From CAZLFA01 sp964558665 (GTDB lineage Bacteria > Desulfobacterota > Syntrophia > Syntrophales > PHBD01): a stretch of DNA of 64,000 nucleotides. The notes under the pieces were generated by a model. That model made no database searches and was not told where the DNA came from. It saw only the letters and a list, made by a program, of their open reading frames with translations. The position numbers and the translations under genes were made by a program. Numbering within the stretch: position 1 is the first letter of the stretch; every line of letters begins with the position of its first letter. Below are positions 17,665 through 26,085 of the stretch, in pieces. The DNA lies in NCBI GenBank assembly GCA_964558665.1, contig CAZLFA010000007.1:1-64000 (forward strand), given 5' to 3'.

Positions 17665-18308
17665 GATTTTGATTTGCAAAGTAGAAACATGCTGTCAGAT
17701 TGATCCAGATCAAGATAAGGAAATCGTTTTTCTTTGATAATGGAAAGATCCGGAAAGTGTTTCAAATAGAGCTGTACAAAATTACCCCGCCACAATAGAT
17801 CCTTCCGGCCCCTATAGACGATGTTTTCATGAACGGCACTGTAGTATTCATAGCCCCAAATATATGACTTCGTACACCGGTAGATTTCAGACAGGGTTGT
17901 CTCTATATCCATGGGATGGATGTGAATGAGAACTCCGGAAGTGAAGACGAGATCGAAAAAATTGTCTTTAAAGGGAATATCGAAAGCCGTTCCGCGGACA
18001 AAATGAATTCCCTGTGTACGTTCACATGCCAAATTAATTGCATTGTACTGTACATCAATTCCGTAGAGCCTTGAAAATCCCATCTTCTGCAGCAGAACAA
18101 GCTGGTTGGCCACATTGGAACCAACCTCCAGGATGGCTATGTTACGATCGAGATTACCCAGAAATTCTTCGTTCAATTGCGATCTGGTCAAGCCAAGATT
18201 TGATTGAAAGAGGACATCCGTTTCTTCCGGAGAACGCAGGTTTCGATCAGTGTAATTCTTACCGAATTCATTAGACCAAGCCTGCATCTGTAGAGGAATA
18301 TTTTGCAT
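17661..18308 (-). CDS. pseudaminic acid biosynthesis-associated type methyltransferase
   Basis: A 215-residue class I methyltransferase. The start WSNEFGKNYTDRN is characteristic of the methylase family found with pseudaminic acid genes. Motif I is ILEVGSNVANQL, followed by GIDVQ and FDIPFKDNFFDLVF. ATG at 18308 is chosen over a TTG at 18317 because a GAG-type site lies about 10 bp upstream of the ATG and almost touches the TTG. The methyl acceptor is unknown; together with the gene at 12520 the locus has two such enzymes. Confidence 0.82.
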   Translation of the reverse strand: MQNIPLQMQAWSNEFGKNYTDRNLRSPEETDVLFQSNLGLTRSQLNEEFLGNLDRNIAILEVGSNVANQLVLLQKMGFSRLYGIDVQYNAINLACERTQGIHFVRGTAFDIPFKDNFFDLVFTSGVLIHIHPMDIETTLSEIYRCTKSYIWGYEYYSAVHENIVYRGRKDLLWRGNFVQLYLKHFPDLSIIKEKRFPYLDLDQSDSMFLLCKSKS

Positions 18309-18353
18309 ATATGTCAAACTCTACGAATCCATATTCATGATTTGTCGGACCTA

Positions 18354-18980
18354 CTATATGAGATAACGGACCAGTTCAAAACACTCGGCATATTTCACGC
18401 CAATTTTCTGTCCGTCGTTTTCATGTTGTTTGATGAAGAAGTCCAACCACTGATAACGTACCCGTTCAAGCTCTGATTTATGGGCCTTGATCACTTCTAT
18501 CTTTTTGTCCATTACCAGGGTAATATCAGAATAGAAATTACCTTGAAACTGCTGCTCAGTATCATAGAAATTACTGCGGTACATCAGAAATCGCGGCACA
18601 TGTCGAGCCGCCATAAGTGTACTTCGTCCGGCATATTGATGGTCGCGATGTAAGTCTCCAACCCAGTGACTGTAGACTATGTCAATTTCAAATTTCTCAA
18701 TAAAGTTTGTCAGTAAAACACCTAGATGGTCGTCAAAAGGAACATTAAAAGTTTTATAATCTAAGCATATTAACTCGGCTTCAATAATAGCTGCAGCTAT
18801 ACTGCCTTCATTCATCGCCTCTTCCCTGGTACGAATGATTTTTCCATCGGGACCTTCATAGGAGGAGTCTGTAATAACTATCATAATAACTTTATCGCCG
18901 TTCATCACGTGTTTTATCAACGTTCCGCTGCAACCAAGTTCAAGATCGTCATAATGTGCTCCTACACCTAATATGTTCAT
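18354..18980 (-). CDS. PIG-L/LmbE family deacetylase
   Basis: A 208-residue zinc deacetylase. The metal-binding motif is AHYDDLELG (H9, D12), with a second histidine in HRDHQYAGR near residue 110. The family removes acetyl groups from N-acetyl amino sugars, either free, lipid-linked or nucleotide-linked. A good AAAGGA ribosome binding site lies 8 bp before the ATG at 18980. In this locus it may strip an acetyl group so that a formyl or other group can be added (inference). Confidence 0.87.
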   Translation of the reverse strand: MNILGVGAHYDDLELGCSGTLIKHVMNGDKVIMIVITDSSYEGPDGKIIRTREEAMNEGSIAAAIIEAELICLDYKTFNVPFDDHLGVLLTNFIEKFEIDIVYSHWVGDLHRDHQYAGRSTLMAARHVPRFLMYRSNFYDTEQQFQGNFYSDITLVMDKKIEVIKAHKSELERVRYQWLDFFIKQHENDGQKIGVKYAECFELVRYLI

Positions 18981-19048
18981 TTCACAATCCTTTCATCTTT
19001 ATGATGAATATTTTCTGATTCCAGGCAAAAAGAAATACTTACGATTGG

Positions 19049-20194
19049 TTAGTTAATAAAGCTGGAAACTGCTTTACATACAAACGTTACGTCATCTTTA
19101 GTCATGCCTGGATACATAGGTAGCGTTACCAGGCGATCAGATATTTTTTCTGTTAATGGCAGAAATCCCTTATAATGCGGAAATTGACGTAGAAAGTAAT
19201 TAAATAAGTGAATAGGTGGGTAATGAATGCTTGACTGTATCCCCACTGTTTTTAAGTATGCCATTAATTCAGTTCTCTTGTGGCTATCATTAAGAAGAAT
19301 GGGAAATAGATGGTGCGAAACAGTATCTGTACTATTGCTGAAAGGTATTTTGATTTCTTTTATCAAATTAAACCTGTCTCTGTAATGAGAGAATACTCGT
19401 TTGCGTTCGGTGTTATTGCTGGACAGCTTTTTTAATTGAACAATACCTAATGAGGCTCGCATTTCATCCATTCGATAGTTAAAACCCAGATCCGAGACGT
19501 CATATGTAAATGCATGACCTTGATGTCGATCCCATGTCACGCTGCTCATGCCATGTGAGCGCAAGAGCCTAATCCTGTCGGCGATCTGGTCATTATTGGT
19601 GGTAACCATACCGCCTTCGCCAGTAGTCATATTCTTATTTGAAAAGAAACTGAAGCAGCCGGCGTCTGAGACAGCACCGCAGCTTTTTTCTCTGTAACGT
19701 GATCCCAATGCATGAGCACAATCTTCTATTACATAGAGATTGCTCTTTTGGGCTATGCTGCATATGCTTTCCATGTCGCATGGATAACCACCATAATGAA
19801 CTACAATAATAGCTTTTGTTTTTTTTGTTATTTTTCTTTCGATATCTGAAGGAGATATATTCAAATCGGACGAAGAAGAGATGTCGGCAAATACAGGTTT
19901 TGCCCCTGTGTAGATAATGGAATTAGCCGTTGCTACAAAAGAGAAGGATGGACAGATTACTTCATCATCGTTTTTAAGGTTGATTGCGAGATTGGCAAGA
20001 TGTAAAGCTGCTGTTCCACTGGATAGAGCGATGGCATGTTTTGTACCAATGTATTCGGCAAATTGGCGTTCAAATTCTTGACATGTTTCCCCCATTGTCA
20101 GCCAGCCGGAATCCAGGACTGCTTCGACAGCAGCTTTTTCCCGTTCATCAAAAGATGTATTGAAAATAGGTATTTTCCAGAACGGCGTATCCAT
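19049..20194 (-). CDS. DegT/DnrJ/EryC1/StrS sugar aminotransferase (LegC/PseC type)
   Basis: A 381-residue PLP-dependent sugar aminotransferase. The PLP lysine is K187 in SNKNMTTGEGG; other family motifs are SSGTAALHLA, CPSFSFVATAN, VVHYGGYPCDM and IEDCAHALGS. It would aminate the 4-keto sugar made by the LegB-like dehydratase encoded two genes upstream. Start ATG is at 20194, 10 bp after the nucleotidyltransferase stop. Product stereochemistry (LegC-like or PseC-like) cannot be told from the sequence. Confidence 0.87.
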   Translation of the reverse strand: MDTPFWKIPIFNTSFDEREKAAVEAVLDSGWLTMGETCQEFERQFAEYIGTKHAIALSSGTAALHLANLAINLKNDDEVICPSFSFVATANSIIYTGAKPVFADISSSSDLNISPSDIERKITKKTKAIIVVHYGGYPCDMESICSIAQKSNLYVIEDCAHALGSRYREKSCGAVSDAGCFSFFSNKNMTTGEGGMVTTNNDQIADRIRLLRSHGMSSVTWDRHQGHAFTYDVSDLGFNYRMDEMRASLGIVQLKKLSSNNTERKRVFSHYRDRFNLIKEIKIPFSNSTDTVSHHLFPILLNDSHKRTELMAYLKTVGIQSSIHYPPIHLFNYFLRQFPHYKGFLPLTEKISDRLVTLPMYPGMTKDDVTFVCKAVSSFIN

Positions 20195-20204
20195 TATGTT
20201 GAAC

Positions 20205-20927
20205 TTACCAATCTGTGTCCGGTAGAAACTTCTTTTTCATGGTGTTAAACATCTCTTGTGCCTCGTGATAATCATCATGGCGCCCGATGTCCAGCCAGTA
20301 ATCATCAGATGGGTATCCGTAGACTTTTTCTCCATTTCTGATTAGTTTTATGACCAGATCCGGAAAATCAAGAAATTTATCAGGTTCTATATATTTGAGT
20401 ACTTCAGGCTCGTACACGTATACTCCCATACTTACCGGATATATTTTTTCAGGTTTTTCCAAATAGGATGTAAGTAAATAGTTTTCGTCAGCCTCAATTA
20501 CTCCAAGATCTATCTTAATTTTTTTCATGTACATGCCGATTGTCATGATTCCGCGCTTCTCCTTGTGATAGGTAATCAGTTTAGAATAATCTAAGGCTGT
20601 GAGGATATCACCATTCATGACAAGAAATGTATCATTCATGTCTGTTAAGAGACCCAATGACCCTGCCGTGCCCATAGGCTTTTTTTCTTTGATGTAGGAA
20701 ATGTTGACACCACTCATTTGACCGTTGAGGTTCTGGAAATATGCCTGTATCAGTTCAGCTAGATGGCCTACTATGAGAGTAATATCGTTAATGCCATGAT
20801 TTGCAAGTTGGCGAATAATAATGTCAATTATTGGTTTCTCTCCGAGAGGCACTAAAGGTTTGGGAAAAACTGTTGTGAAGGGTGCCAGCCTTGTGCCTCT
20901 GCCGCCTGCGAGAATTATTGCACGCAT
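20205..20927 (-). CDS. NDP-sugar nucleotidyltransferase
   Basis: A 240-residue nucleotidyltransferase of the RfbA/mannose-1-phosphate guanylyltransferase type. It has LAGGRGTRLAPFT and FPKPLVPLG at the N-terminus, VMNGDILT (metal-binding aspartate) and DYWLDIGRHDDY at the C-terminus. In Campylobacter legionaminate synthesis a similar enzyme (PtmE) activates glucosamine-1-phosphate as a GDP sugar ahead of LegB. Its place beside a LegB-like gene makes the same role plausible here. It uses an unknown NTP and sugar phosphate. Confidence 0.83.
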   Translation of the reverse strand: MRAIILAGGRGTRLAPFTTVFPKPLVPLGEKPIIDIIIRQLANHGINDITLIVGHLAELIQAYFQNLNGQMSGVNISYIKEKKPMGTAGSLGLLTDMNDTFLVMNGDILTALDYSKLITYHKEKRGIMTIGMYMKKIKIDLGVIEADENYLLTSYLEKPEKIYPVSMGVYVYEPEVLKYIEPDKFLDFPDLVIKLIRNGEKVYGYPSDDYWLDIGRHDDYHEAQEMFNTMKKKFLPDTDW

Positions 20928-20945
20928 ATCATTACACCCAGAACC

Positions 20946-21953
20946 TCATATGTTATAAATGGATGGTTTGTAAAATGGCCTGAATTTTGCGTTATTGAAC
21001 CATTGTATAGTTTCATGCAATCCTCTCTTTAGTCCTTCATAACCCTGATATTCTGGTTTCCATCCCAGTATTTCCTTTGCACGACTATTATCCGCCCAAA
21101 GACGTCCAACTTCACTGGAATCCGGTCTGAGACGAGATGAATCAGTTTCTATATGAACAGGAACATTCATAATTTCTGATATAAGCTTTACGAGATCTCC
21201 TATGGATATTTCATAGTTACTTCCAATATTAAAAACTTTACCTATAGATCTCTCAGATAGCAACACACTTATAAATCCATTCACTGTGTCTCTTACGTAG
21301 TTAAAATCACGAGTAGGATGGAGTGCGCCTAACCTGATTTTTGTCCTTTTAGCGATTATCTGAGTTATTATAGTTGGGATAATAGCTCTTGCAGACTGAC
21401 GAGGTCCGTAAGTGTTGAAGGGACGAATAATTGATACTGGAATTTTATACGAATGGAAAAACGATAATGCAAGCTGGTCTGCTCCGATCTTCGAAGCTGC
21501 ATATGGTGATTGTGCTTGTAAGGGATGAATTTCTGTTATTGGAACAAAATTTGCTGTTCCGTATACTTCGCTAGTTGAAGTATGTACTATTTTAGCTAAT
21601 CCAGTTTCAAGAGCACACTGGAGAATATTCATCGTCCCTTTGATGTTGGTATCAATAAAGGAGTCTGGAGATTCATATGAGTAGGGAATACTAATAATTG
21701 CTGCAAGGTGTAGTACCGCGTCACAGCCAATCATTGATTTTTTCACACTTATCGGATCACGAATATCACCGAAGTGGAAGTCGATGCTTGATTTTATTTC
21801 TTTTGCTGATTGTTCTAACCATCCCAGAGAATTCAACGAATTATATCTTATAAAGGCTCTTATGGAGAATCCTCTCTTGATCAATTCTTCAACAAGATGT
21901 GAACCTATGAAGCCGCCAGCACCAGTAACCAGGATTTTTTTTAAATAGGCCAT
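20946..21953 (-). CDS. NAD-dependent 4,6-dehydratase, LegB-like
   Basis: A 335-residue short-chain (extended SDR) protein. The Rossmann motif is GAGGFIGSH (11-19) and the catalytic pair is Y151/K155 in YAASK, preceded by STSEVYGTA. FNTYGPRQS and the long C-terminus match the LegB/GDP-mannose dehydratase-like group. It would remove water from an activated hexosamine to give the 4-keto-6-deoxy sugar. It is the first gene of the long minus-strand operon; the 41-bp repeat copy at 21970-22010 lies 16 bp upstream of its ATG. Confidence 0.84.
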   Translation of the reverse strand: MAYLKKILVTGAGGFIGSHLVEELIKRGFSIRAFIRYNSLNSLGWLEQSAKEIKSSIDFHFGDIRDPISVKKSMIGCDAVLHLAAIISIPYSYESPDSFIDTNIKGTMNILQCALETGLAKIVHTSTSEVYGTANFVPITEIHPLQAQSPYAASKIGADQLALSFFHSYKIPVSIIRPFNTYGPRQSARAIIPTIITQIIAKRTKIRLGALHPTRDFNYVRDTVNGFISVLLSERSIGKVFNIGSNYEISIGDLVKLISEIMNVPVHIETDSSRLRPDSSEVGRLWADNSRAKEILGWKPEYQGYEGLKRGLHETIQWFNNAKFRPFYKPSIYNI

Positions 21954-21969
21954 AAAGATATGTCTGCCG

Positions 21970-22010
21970 TCACTGCCGTCCCAAATAATCTAAAATCATC
22001 TATTTGCCAT
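21970..22010 (-). repeat. right copy of 41-bp imperfect inverted repeat flanking the glycan locus
   Basis: Read on the minus strand this copy matches 16-56 at 35 of 41 positions without gaps. It lies in the 209-bp AT-rich gap between galE and the first gene of the sugar operon. The remaining gap (22011-22162) is AT-rich and has no supported gene or confident promoter. No transposase is adjacent, so the pair may be remnants of a lost element or a dispersed repeat. Confidence 0.6.
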
Positions 22011-22162
22011 GAGACCTTTGCATAACTCATCAATTTTTCATTAGCATTAAATAATTTAGTGCTTTGCGATGAACTCTATCGAATATATAAGATATTGATA
22101 ATTATTAACATTAAGTTTGGCTTGGCTTATTATCTGTATAAGCTTTATTCACACATCTTGAG

Positions 22163-23137
22163 TCAGCGGTTCAGGTCTTGTCGATGCCATTTACAGGCCG
22201 TTTCAACTATATTGTCAATGCCTGAATACTGGGGTATCCAATTCAGGATCGAGGATGCCTTGCTGTTTGATCCCCGCAAAAAGGGGACATCGCCTTCACG
22301 CCTCGGACTCTCTATAGTTTTTATGGTCCTTCCCGTAATCGCCTGTACAGCACTTATAATTTCTTTTACCGAGTATCCTTTGTTATTGCCGATATTGAAG
22401 GAGTCGCTACTATTTGAAGCGCTCAAGTGTGATAGTGCTTTTATATGCGCATCGGCCAGGTCGTCGACGTGAACGTAATCCCTGATACATGTGCCGTCAG
22501 GAGTGGGATAATCATTACCGAAGATTTCCAGATGATCCTTTTTACCCAGTGCTGCGTGTATGGCAAGGGGAATCAAATGGGTTTCAGGGGTATGCCTTTC
22601 CCCTATCTCTCCACACGGGTTCGCGCCGGCTGCGTTGAAGTACCTGAGATTTATATGCTTCATTCCATAGGCATGATCATAGTCCTGAAGAATCTGTTCA
22701 ATCATTGCTTTGCTTTTGGCATAAGGACTAACAGGACGTTGAGGATGATCTTCAGTTATTGGAACTTCGTCAGGGATGCCATATATCGCGCATGATGAAG
22801 AAAAAATAAACTTTTTTATATTATATTTGAGCATTGCATTGAGCAGGTTAATAGTGTTGACGAGATTGTTTCCATAATAGCTCGAAGGATCAAAAACGGA
22901 ATCTCCGACGTTAATGCTGCCTCCAAAATGCATGACGGATTCTATTGCGTGATGCTGGAAGCAGAGGTTTATCTGCTCAGGACAGGCCAGGTCTCCCAAT
23001 ATGAAGGTTCCCCACTTCAGAAAATCACTATGGCCTTTACTCAGGTTGTCGAAGACGATTGTTTTGTAACCCTTATCTGTAAGACGCTTGTTCACATGCG
23101 AACCGATGTAGCCTGCACCGCCGACAAGTAGAATCAA
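22163..23137 (-). CDS. galE: UDP-glucose/UDP-GlcNAc 4-epimerase
   Basis: A 324-residue GalE. The NAD motif is GGAGYIGSH at the N-terminus, with FSSSCAIYG and the catalytic Y139-x3-K143, plus the GalE-specific RYFNAAGAN, TCIRDYVHVDDLADAH and FNIGNNKGYSV segments. It interconverts UDP-glucose and UDP-galactose or the N-acetyl forms, feeding surface polysaccharide. The start codon is TTG at 23137: AAAGGAGA lies 6 bp upstream, and the first residues (ILLVGGAGYIG) are exactly where GalE should begin. Confidence 0.93.
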   Translation of the reverse strand: MILLVGGAGYIGSHVNKRLTDKGYKTIVFDNLSKGHSDFLKWGTFILGDLACPEQINLCFQHHAIESVMHFGGSINVGDSVFDPSSYYGNNLVNTINLLNAMLKYNIKKFIFSSSCAIYGIPDEVPITEDHPQRPVSPYAKSKAMIEQILQDYDHAYGMKHINLRYFNAAGANPCGEIGERHTPETHLIPLAIHAALGKKDHLEIFGNDYPTPDGTCIRDYVHVDDLADAHIKALSHLSASNSSDSFNIGNNKGYSVKEIISAVQAITGRTIKTIESPRREGDVPFLRGSNSKASSILNWIPQYSGIDNIVETACKWHRQDLNR

Positions 23138-23669
23138 TGAGTGTCTCCTTTAGAAAGCTCCGCTTGGTCGTTTCCAGTTTGATCTTTGGAAGCAACCCGG
23201 AAGGTTCATCATTCTTTCATCACAGCAGGCAGATGAACCGATTATTAATGATTGTTTAGTCACGTAATGCTGTTAATAACAAAACGCTACATAATTAAGC
23301 AATTACCATGCCCATTTACATTGATGTTGTTGAGCTAACTGCTGAATGGGATTGAAAAACATCCGGCATGCGATGGCAGGAGTTTCGGTAAAGCCACTTT
23401 CACTGCTTGTTATTCTGTAAGATATTGAAAGCAAACAGCATATTGCAGTTACAACATCGATAAAAGATTATAGACAATTCTTTTATTATGATATCGGCAT
23501 CTGCAGGAAAAAATTTATAATTTTCATTTTCTTGACTTGTTTCATGCAATAAGCCATTTATATTGCAATTGTCTGATGCGATTTATTCAGCATTCATCCT
23601 TTATCAAAAGGTCTTTTGCGTCATTATATTGACGATGCAGGATGGAAAATTGAACAATTTCATAGCTAA
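23138..23669. other. 532-bp divergent intergenic region between galE and pbpC
   Basis: No gene is visible. The strand-divergent position means it should hold promoters for both genes. A TTGACT box at 23532-23537 faces pbpC, but the following -10 candidates (around 23555-23564) are poorly spaced. A short perfect palindrome (CAAAAG-GT-CTTTTG) lies at 23605-23618. The galE ribosome binding site is at 23144-23151. The region is AT-rich like the locus to its left. Confidence 0.4.
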
Positions 23670-25811
23670 GTGCTTATGCTGAAAAAATATTTACTGTGGA
23701 TTGTTGTCCTGCTCCTGCTGGCGCTGATTATTTTATATGTGACTGCCAGCGGGCTGATGCAGGATGGGCCTCTCCCCCCCTCTTATAAGAAAGTCAGGGC
23801 GGAGTATCAGGTCTCGGACGCGGTTCTCCTCGACCGCCACGGACAGATTATTCACGAATTAAGGATTGATCCACAGGGGCGAAGGCTGGACTGGGTAGAT
23901 TTGAAGGATATCTCTCCCTCTTTTATCAAAACACTGATTCATGCGGAAGACCGTCGCTTTTACGGCCATCATGGAGTTGACTGGCAAGCGGTGGGGGGGG
24001 CTTTTCTGCAGGGGATGAGGAAGGGAAAATTCCGCGGAGCAAGCACAATAACAATGCAGCTTGCGGCCAGGCTTGAAAAGACGGTGCGACCCAAATCGTC
24101 CAGGAGAACCTGGCGGGAAAAGATTCGCCAGGCAAAAGTTGCCCGGTCGATAGAGCGCACATGGACAAAGAAAGAAATTCTGGAAGCCTATGTAAACCTG
24201 ATTACATTCAAAGGTGAACTTCAGGGAATAGCAGCCGCCTCCAGAGGTATTTTTGACAAGGAGCCGGGCGGGCTTACCGACAGGGATTCACTTATTCTCG
24301 TATCGCTGATTCCTTCAACCCACAGCGGCCTGGAAAACATTGCCGGAAGAGCGGCAATACTGGGCAGAGCTCTGGAAGTTGCCGTTAGTCCAGACGAAAT
24401 CAAAGCACTCGTCCAGGAGACTATCGGCCGTCCCTATCGTCTTCGTCCTCAGATGTCCCTTGCCCCGCATGTGGCAAGGATGCTTCTGACGGAAAGCGGA
24501 CAGCGCGTCAAATCTACCCTTGACGGCAGGCTTCAGGAGAACTCATATGAGATTCTCAATCGCCAGCTTGACATGCTCAAAGACCGTAACGTCCACGATG
24601 GCGCGGTTATTGTCGTGGAGAATGTAACCGGGGAGGTGCTGGCATATATAGGAAATTCCGGTGCCGGATCGTCATCACCCTATGTGGACGGAATCAGGGC
24701 CTTGAGGCAGGCGGGATCCACCCTCAAGCCTTTTCTGTATGAGCTTGCCCTGGAAAAAAGAATGCTGACCGCAGCTTCGATTATCGAGGATTCTCCCTTC
24801 CAGGTGGCCACGCCCACCGGGCTGTATGTGCCGGAAAACTACGGCAATGATTTTCTTGGACCTGTCAGCGTCAGAACCGCACTGTCTTCATCGCTGAATA
24901 TTCCCGCTGTCCGGACAGTTGCAATGACGGGGATTGAGCCTTTTGTCAGCAGACTGAAAAAGCTGGGATTCGAAAGCATTAGAAAAGACGCGGATTATTA
25001 TGGACACTCCATTGCCCTGGGGTCTGTGGACATCAGTCTGGCCGAACTGGTCAACGCCTATCGTGTAATGGCCAACGGAGGCAGATTCGGTGTACTCACG
25101 CTTGAGGCAGGAAAGGGAAGAAAACCTCTGAAGAGGGTTTTGGACAGGGATGCCGTCTTTATTATCTCCAGCATACTTTCCGACCGGGAGGCCCGAAGCG
25201 CCACCTTCGGCCTTGAAAACTATCTTTCCACCCGCTTCTGGACGGCCGTAAAGACGGGGACCAGCAAGGACATGAGAGACAACTGGTGTATAGGTTTTTC
25301 AGAGAAGTTCACGGTGGGTGTCTGGGTGGGCAATTTTTCCGGGGAGCCCATGTGGAATGTGACCGGCATCTCCGGCGCCGCCCCGGTATGGCTTGAGGTG
25401 ATGAACAGGCTTCATCCCCGTGGTGATTCGAAGAATCCGAAGCCGACCCCCGGAGTGATCGCCAGGGAAATAAGCTTTTCGCACCGTTTTGAACCGCAGA
25501 GGACAGAGTGGTTTATCAAGGGGACGGAACCGGAGGACAAGGTAACGCTTAACGCTCAGCATGAGACAAGGACAATCATATATCCCGCGGAAGGCTCAAT
25601 AATCTCCCTGGATCCTGATATACCGGAAGACAATCAGAGCATTGCGTTCCAGGTTCAGGGCAGGGCGGGCAGGATCATCTGGCAGCTTGACAGCGAGATT
25701 ATCGGTTCGGAAAGCACAATGATGTGGAAACCCCGGCGCGGCATCCATGTCCTGTCTGTACTTGACGAAAGCAAAAAGGTCCTGGATACAGTAAGGTTTA
25801 CTGTGAAATAG
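23670..25811 (+). CDS. pbpC: penicillin-binding protein 1C
   Basis: A 713-residue bifunctional peptidoglycan synthase of the PBP1C type. A membrane anchor spans about residues 5-26. The GT51 transglycosylase domain has the catalytic E93 in HAEDRRFYGHHG and GASTITMQLAARL. The transpeptidase domain has the serine motif S350-x2-K353 (GSTLKPF), SLN at 408-410 and KTGTSKD near residue 531. A C-terminal BiPBP_C-like beta domain follows. It acts at the periplasmic face of the inner membrane. Start is GTG at 23670; the ATG two codons on (23676) is equally possible, and neither has a strong ribosome site. Confidence 0.93.
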   Translation: MLMLKKYLLWIVVLLLLALIILYVTASGLMQDGPLPPSYKKVRAEYQVSDAVLLDRHGQIIHELRIDPQGRRLDWVDLKDISPSFIKTLIHAEDRRFYGHHGVDWQAVGGAFLQGMRKGKFRGASTITMQLAARLEKTVRPKSSRRTWREKIRQAKVARSIERTWTKKEILEAYVNLITFKGELQGIAAASRGIFDKEPGGLTDRDSLILVSLIPSTHSGLENIAGRAAILGRALEVAVSPDEIKALVQETIGRPYRLRPQMSLAPHVARMLLTESGQRVKSTLDGRLQENSYEILNRQLDMLKDRNVHDGAVIVVENVTGEVLAYIGNSGAGSSSPYVDGIRALRQAGSTLKPFLYELALEKRMLTAASIIEDSPFQVATPTGLYVPENYGNDFLGPVSVRTALSSSLNIPAVRTVAMTGIEPFVSRLKKLGFESIRKDADYYGHSIALGSVDISLAELVNAYRVMANGGRFGVLTLEAGKGRKPLKRVLDRDAVFIISSILSDREARSATFGLENYLSTRFWTAVKTGTSKDMRDNWCIGFSEKFTVGVWVGNFSGEPMWNVTGISGAAPVWLEVMNRLHPRGDSKNPKPTPGVIAREISFSHRFEPQRTEWFIKGTEPEDKVTLNAQHETRTIIYPAEGSIISLDPDIPEDNQSIAFQVQGRAGRIIWQLDSEIIGSESTMMWKPRRGIHVLSVLDESKKVLDTVRFTVK

Positions 25812-25812
25812 A

Positions 25813-25841
25813 TTGACAAAATTATTTTATTATATCGATAG
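25813..25841 (+). promoter_or_regulatory. possible promoter of the ribbon-helix-helix gene
   Basis: A perfect TTGACA at 25813-25818 follows directly after the pbpC stop codon. The best -10 match, GATAGC at 25837-25842 with 18-bp spacing, is weak. A GAGAGGGGGTG ribosome site follows before the ATG at 25867. It would allow the small gene to be expressed independently of pbpC. Confidence 0.35.
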
Positions 25842-25866
25842 CAAAGCGAGAGGGGGTGTACAGTAG

Positions 25867-26085
25867 ATGGGAGTAATATCAGTAAGATTGAATAAAGACG
25901 AAGACAAGATGCTTAAATATTTATCCGAACATTTTAATGCCGATAAATCGACTCTTATTAAGAGATCATTATTTGAATTGTATGAAAACATGCGCGATAA
26001 TGATACTATAGATGCTTTTGAGATAAAAGAAAGCAAAGGGAGGATATCCTTTTTTACCGCGAATGATATTCTCGAAGAGAATTAG
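25867..26085 (+). CDS. small ribbon-helix-helix protein (RelB/DUF6290-like), no toxin partner seen
   Basis: A 72-residue protein. The first 45 residues fit a MetJ/Arc/CopG ribbon-helix-helix fold: a short strand ISVRLNKDED followed by a helix MLKYLSEHF and a second helix with DKSTLIKRSLFELYE. Such proteins are usually antitoxins that repress their own operon and are followed by a RelE-like toxin. Here the gene instead meets uvrA tail to tail, with a 4-bp overlap of the two 3' ends, and no toxin gene is present on either side. It may be an orphan antitoxin remnant or a stand-alone regulator. Confidence 0.75.
   Translation: MGVISVRLNKDEDKMLKYLSEHFNADKSTLIKRSLFELYENMRDNDTIDAFEIKESKGRISFFTANDILEEN

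Noticed and set aside
1..22010. Composite transposon with insertion sequences at both ends
   Set aside because: No transposase or recombinase frame is present near either repeat. Only the inverted repeats support mobility.
21954..22162. JUMPstart/ops element or strong promoter before the sugar operon
   Set aside because: No GGCGGTAG core was found on either strand, and no -35/-10 pair with good spacing.
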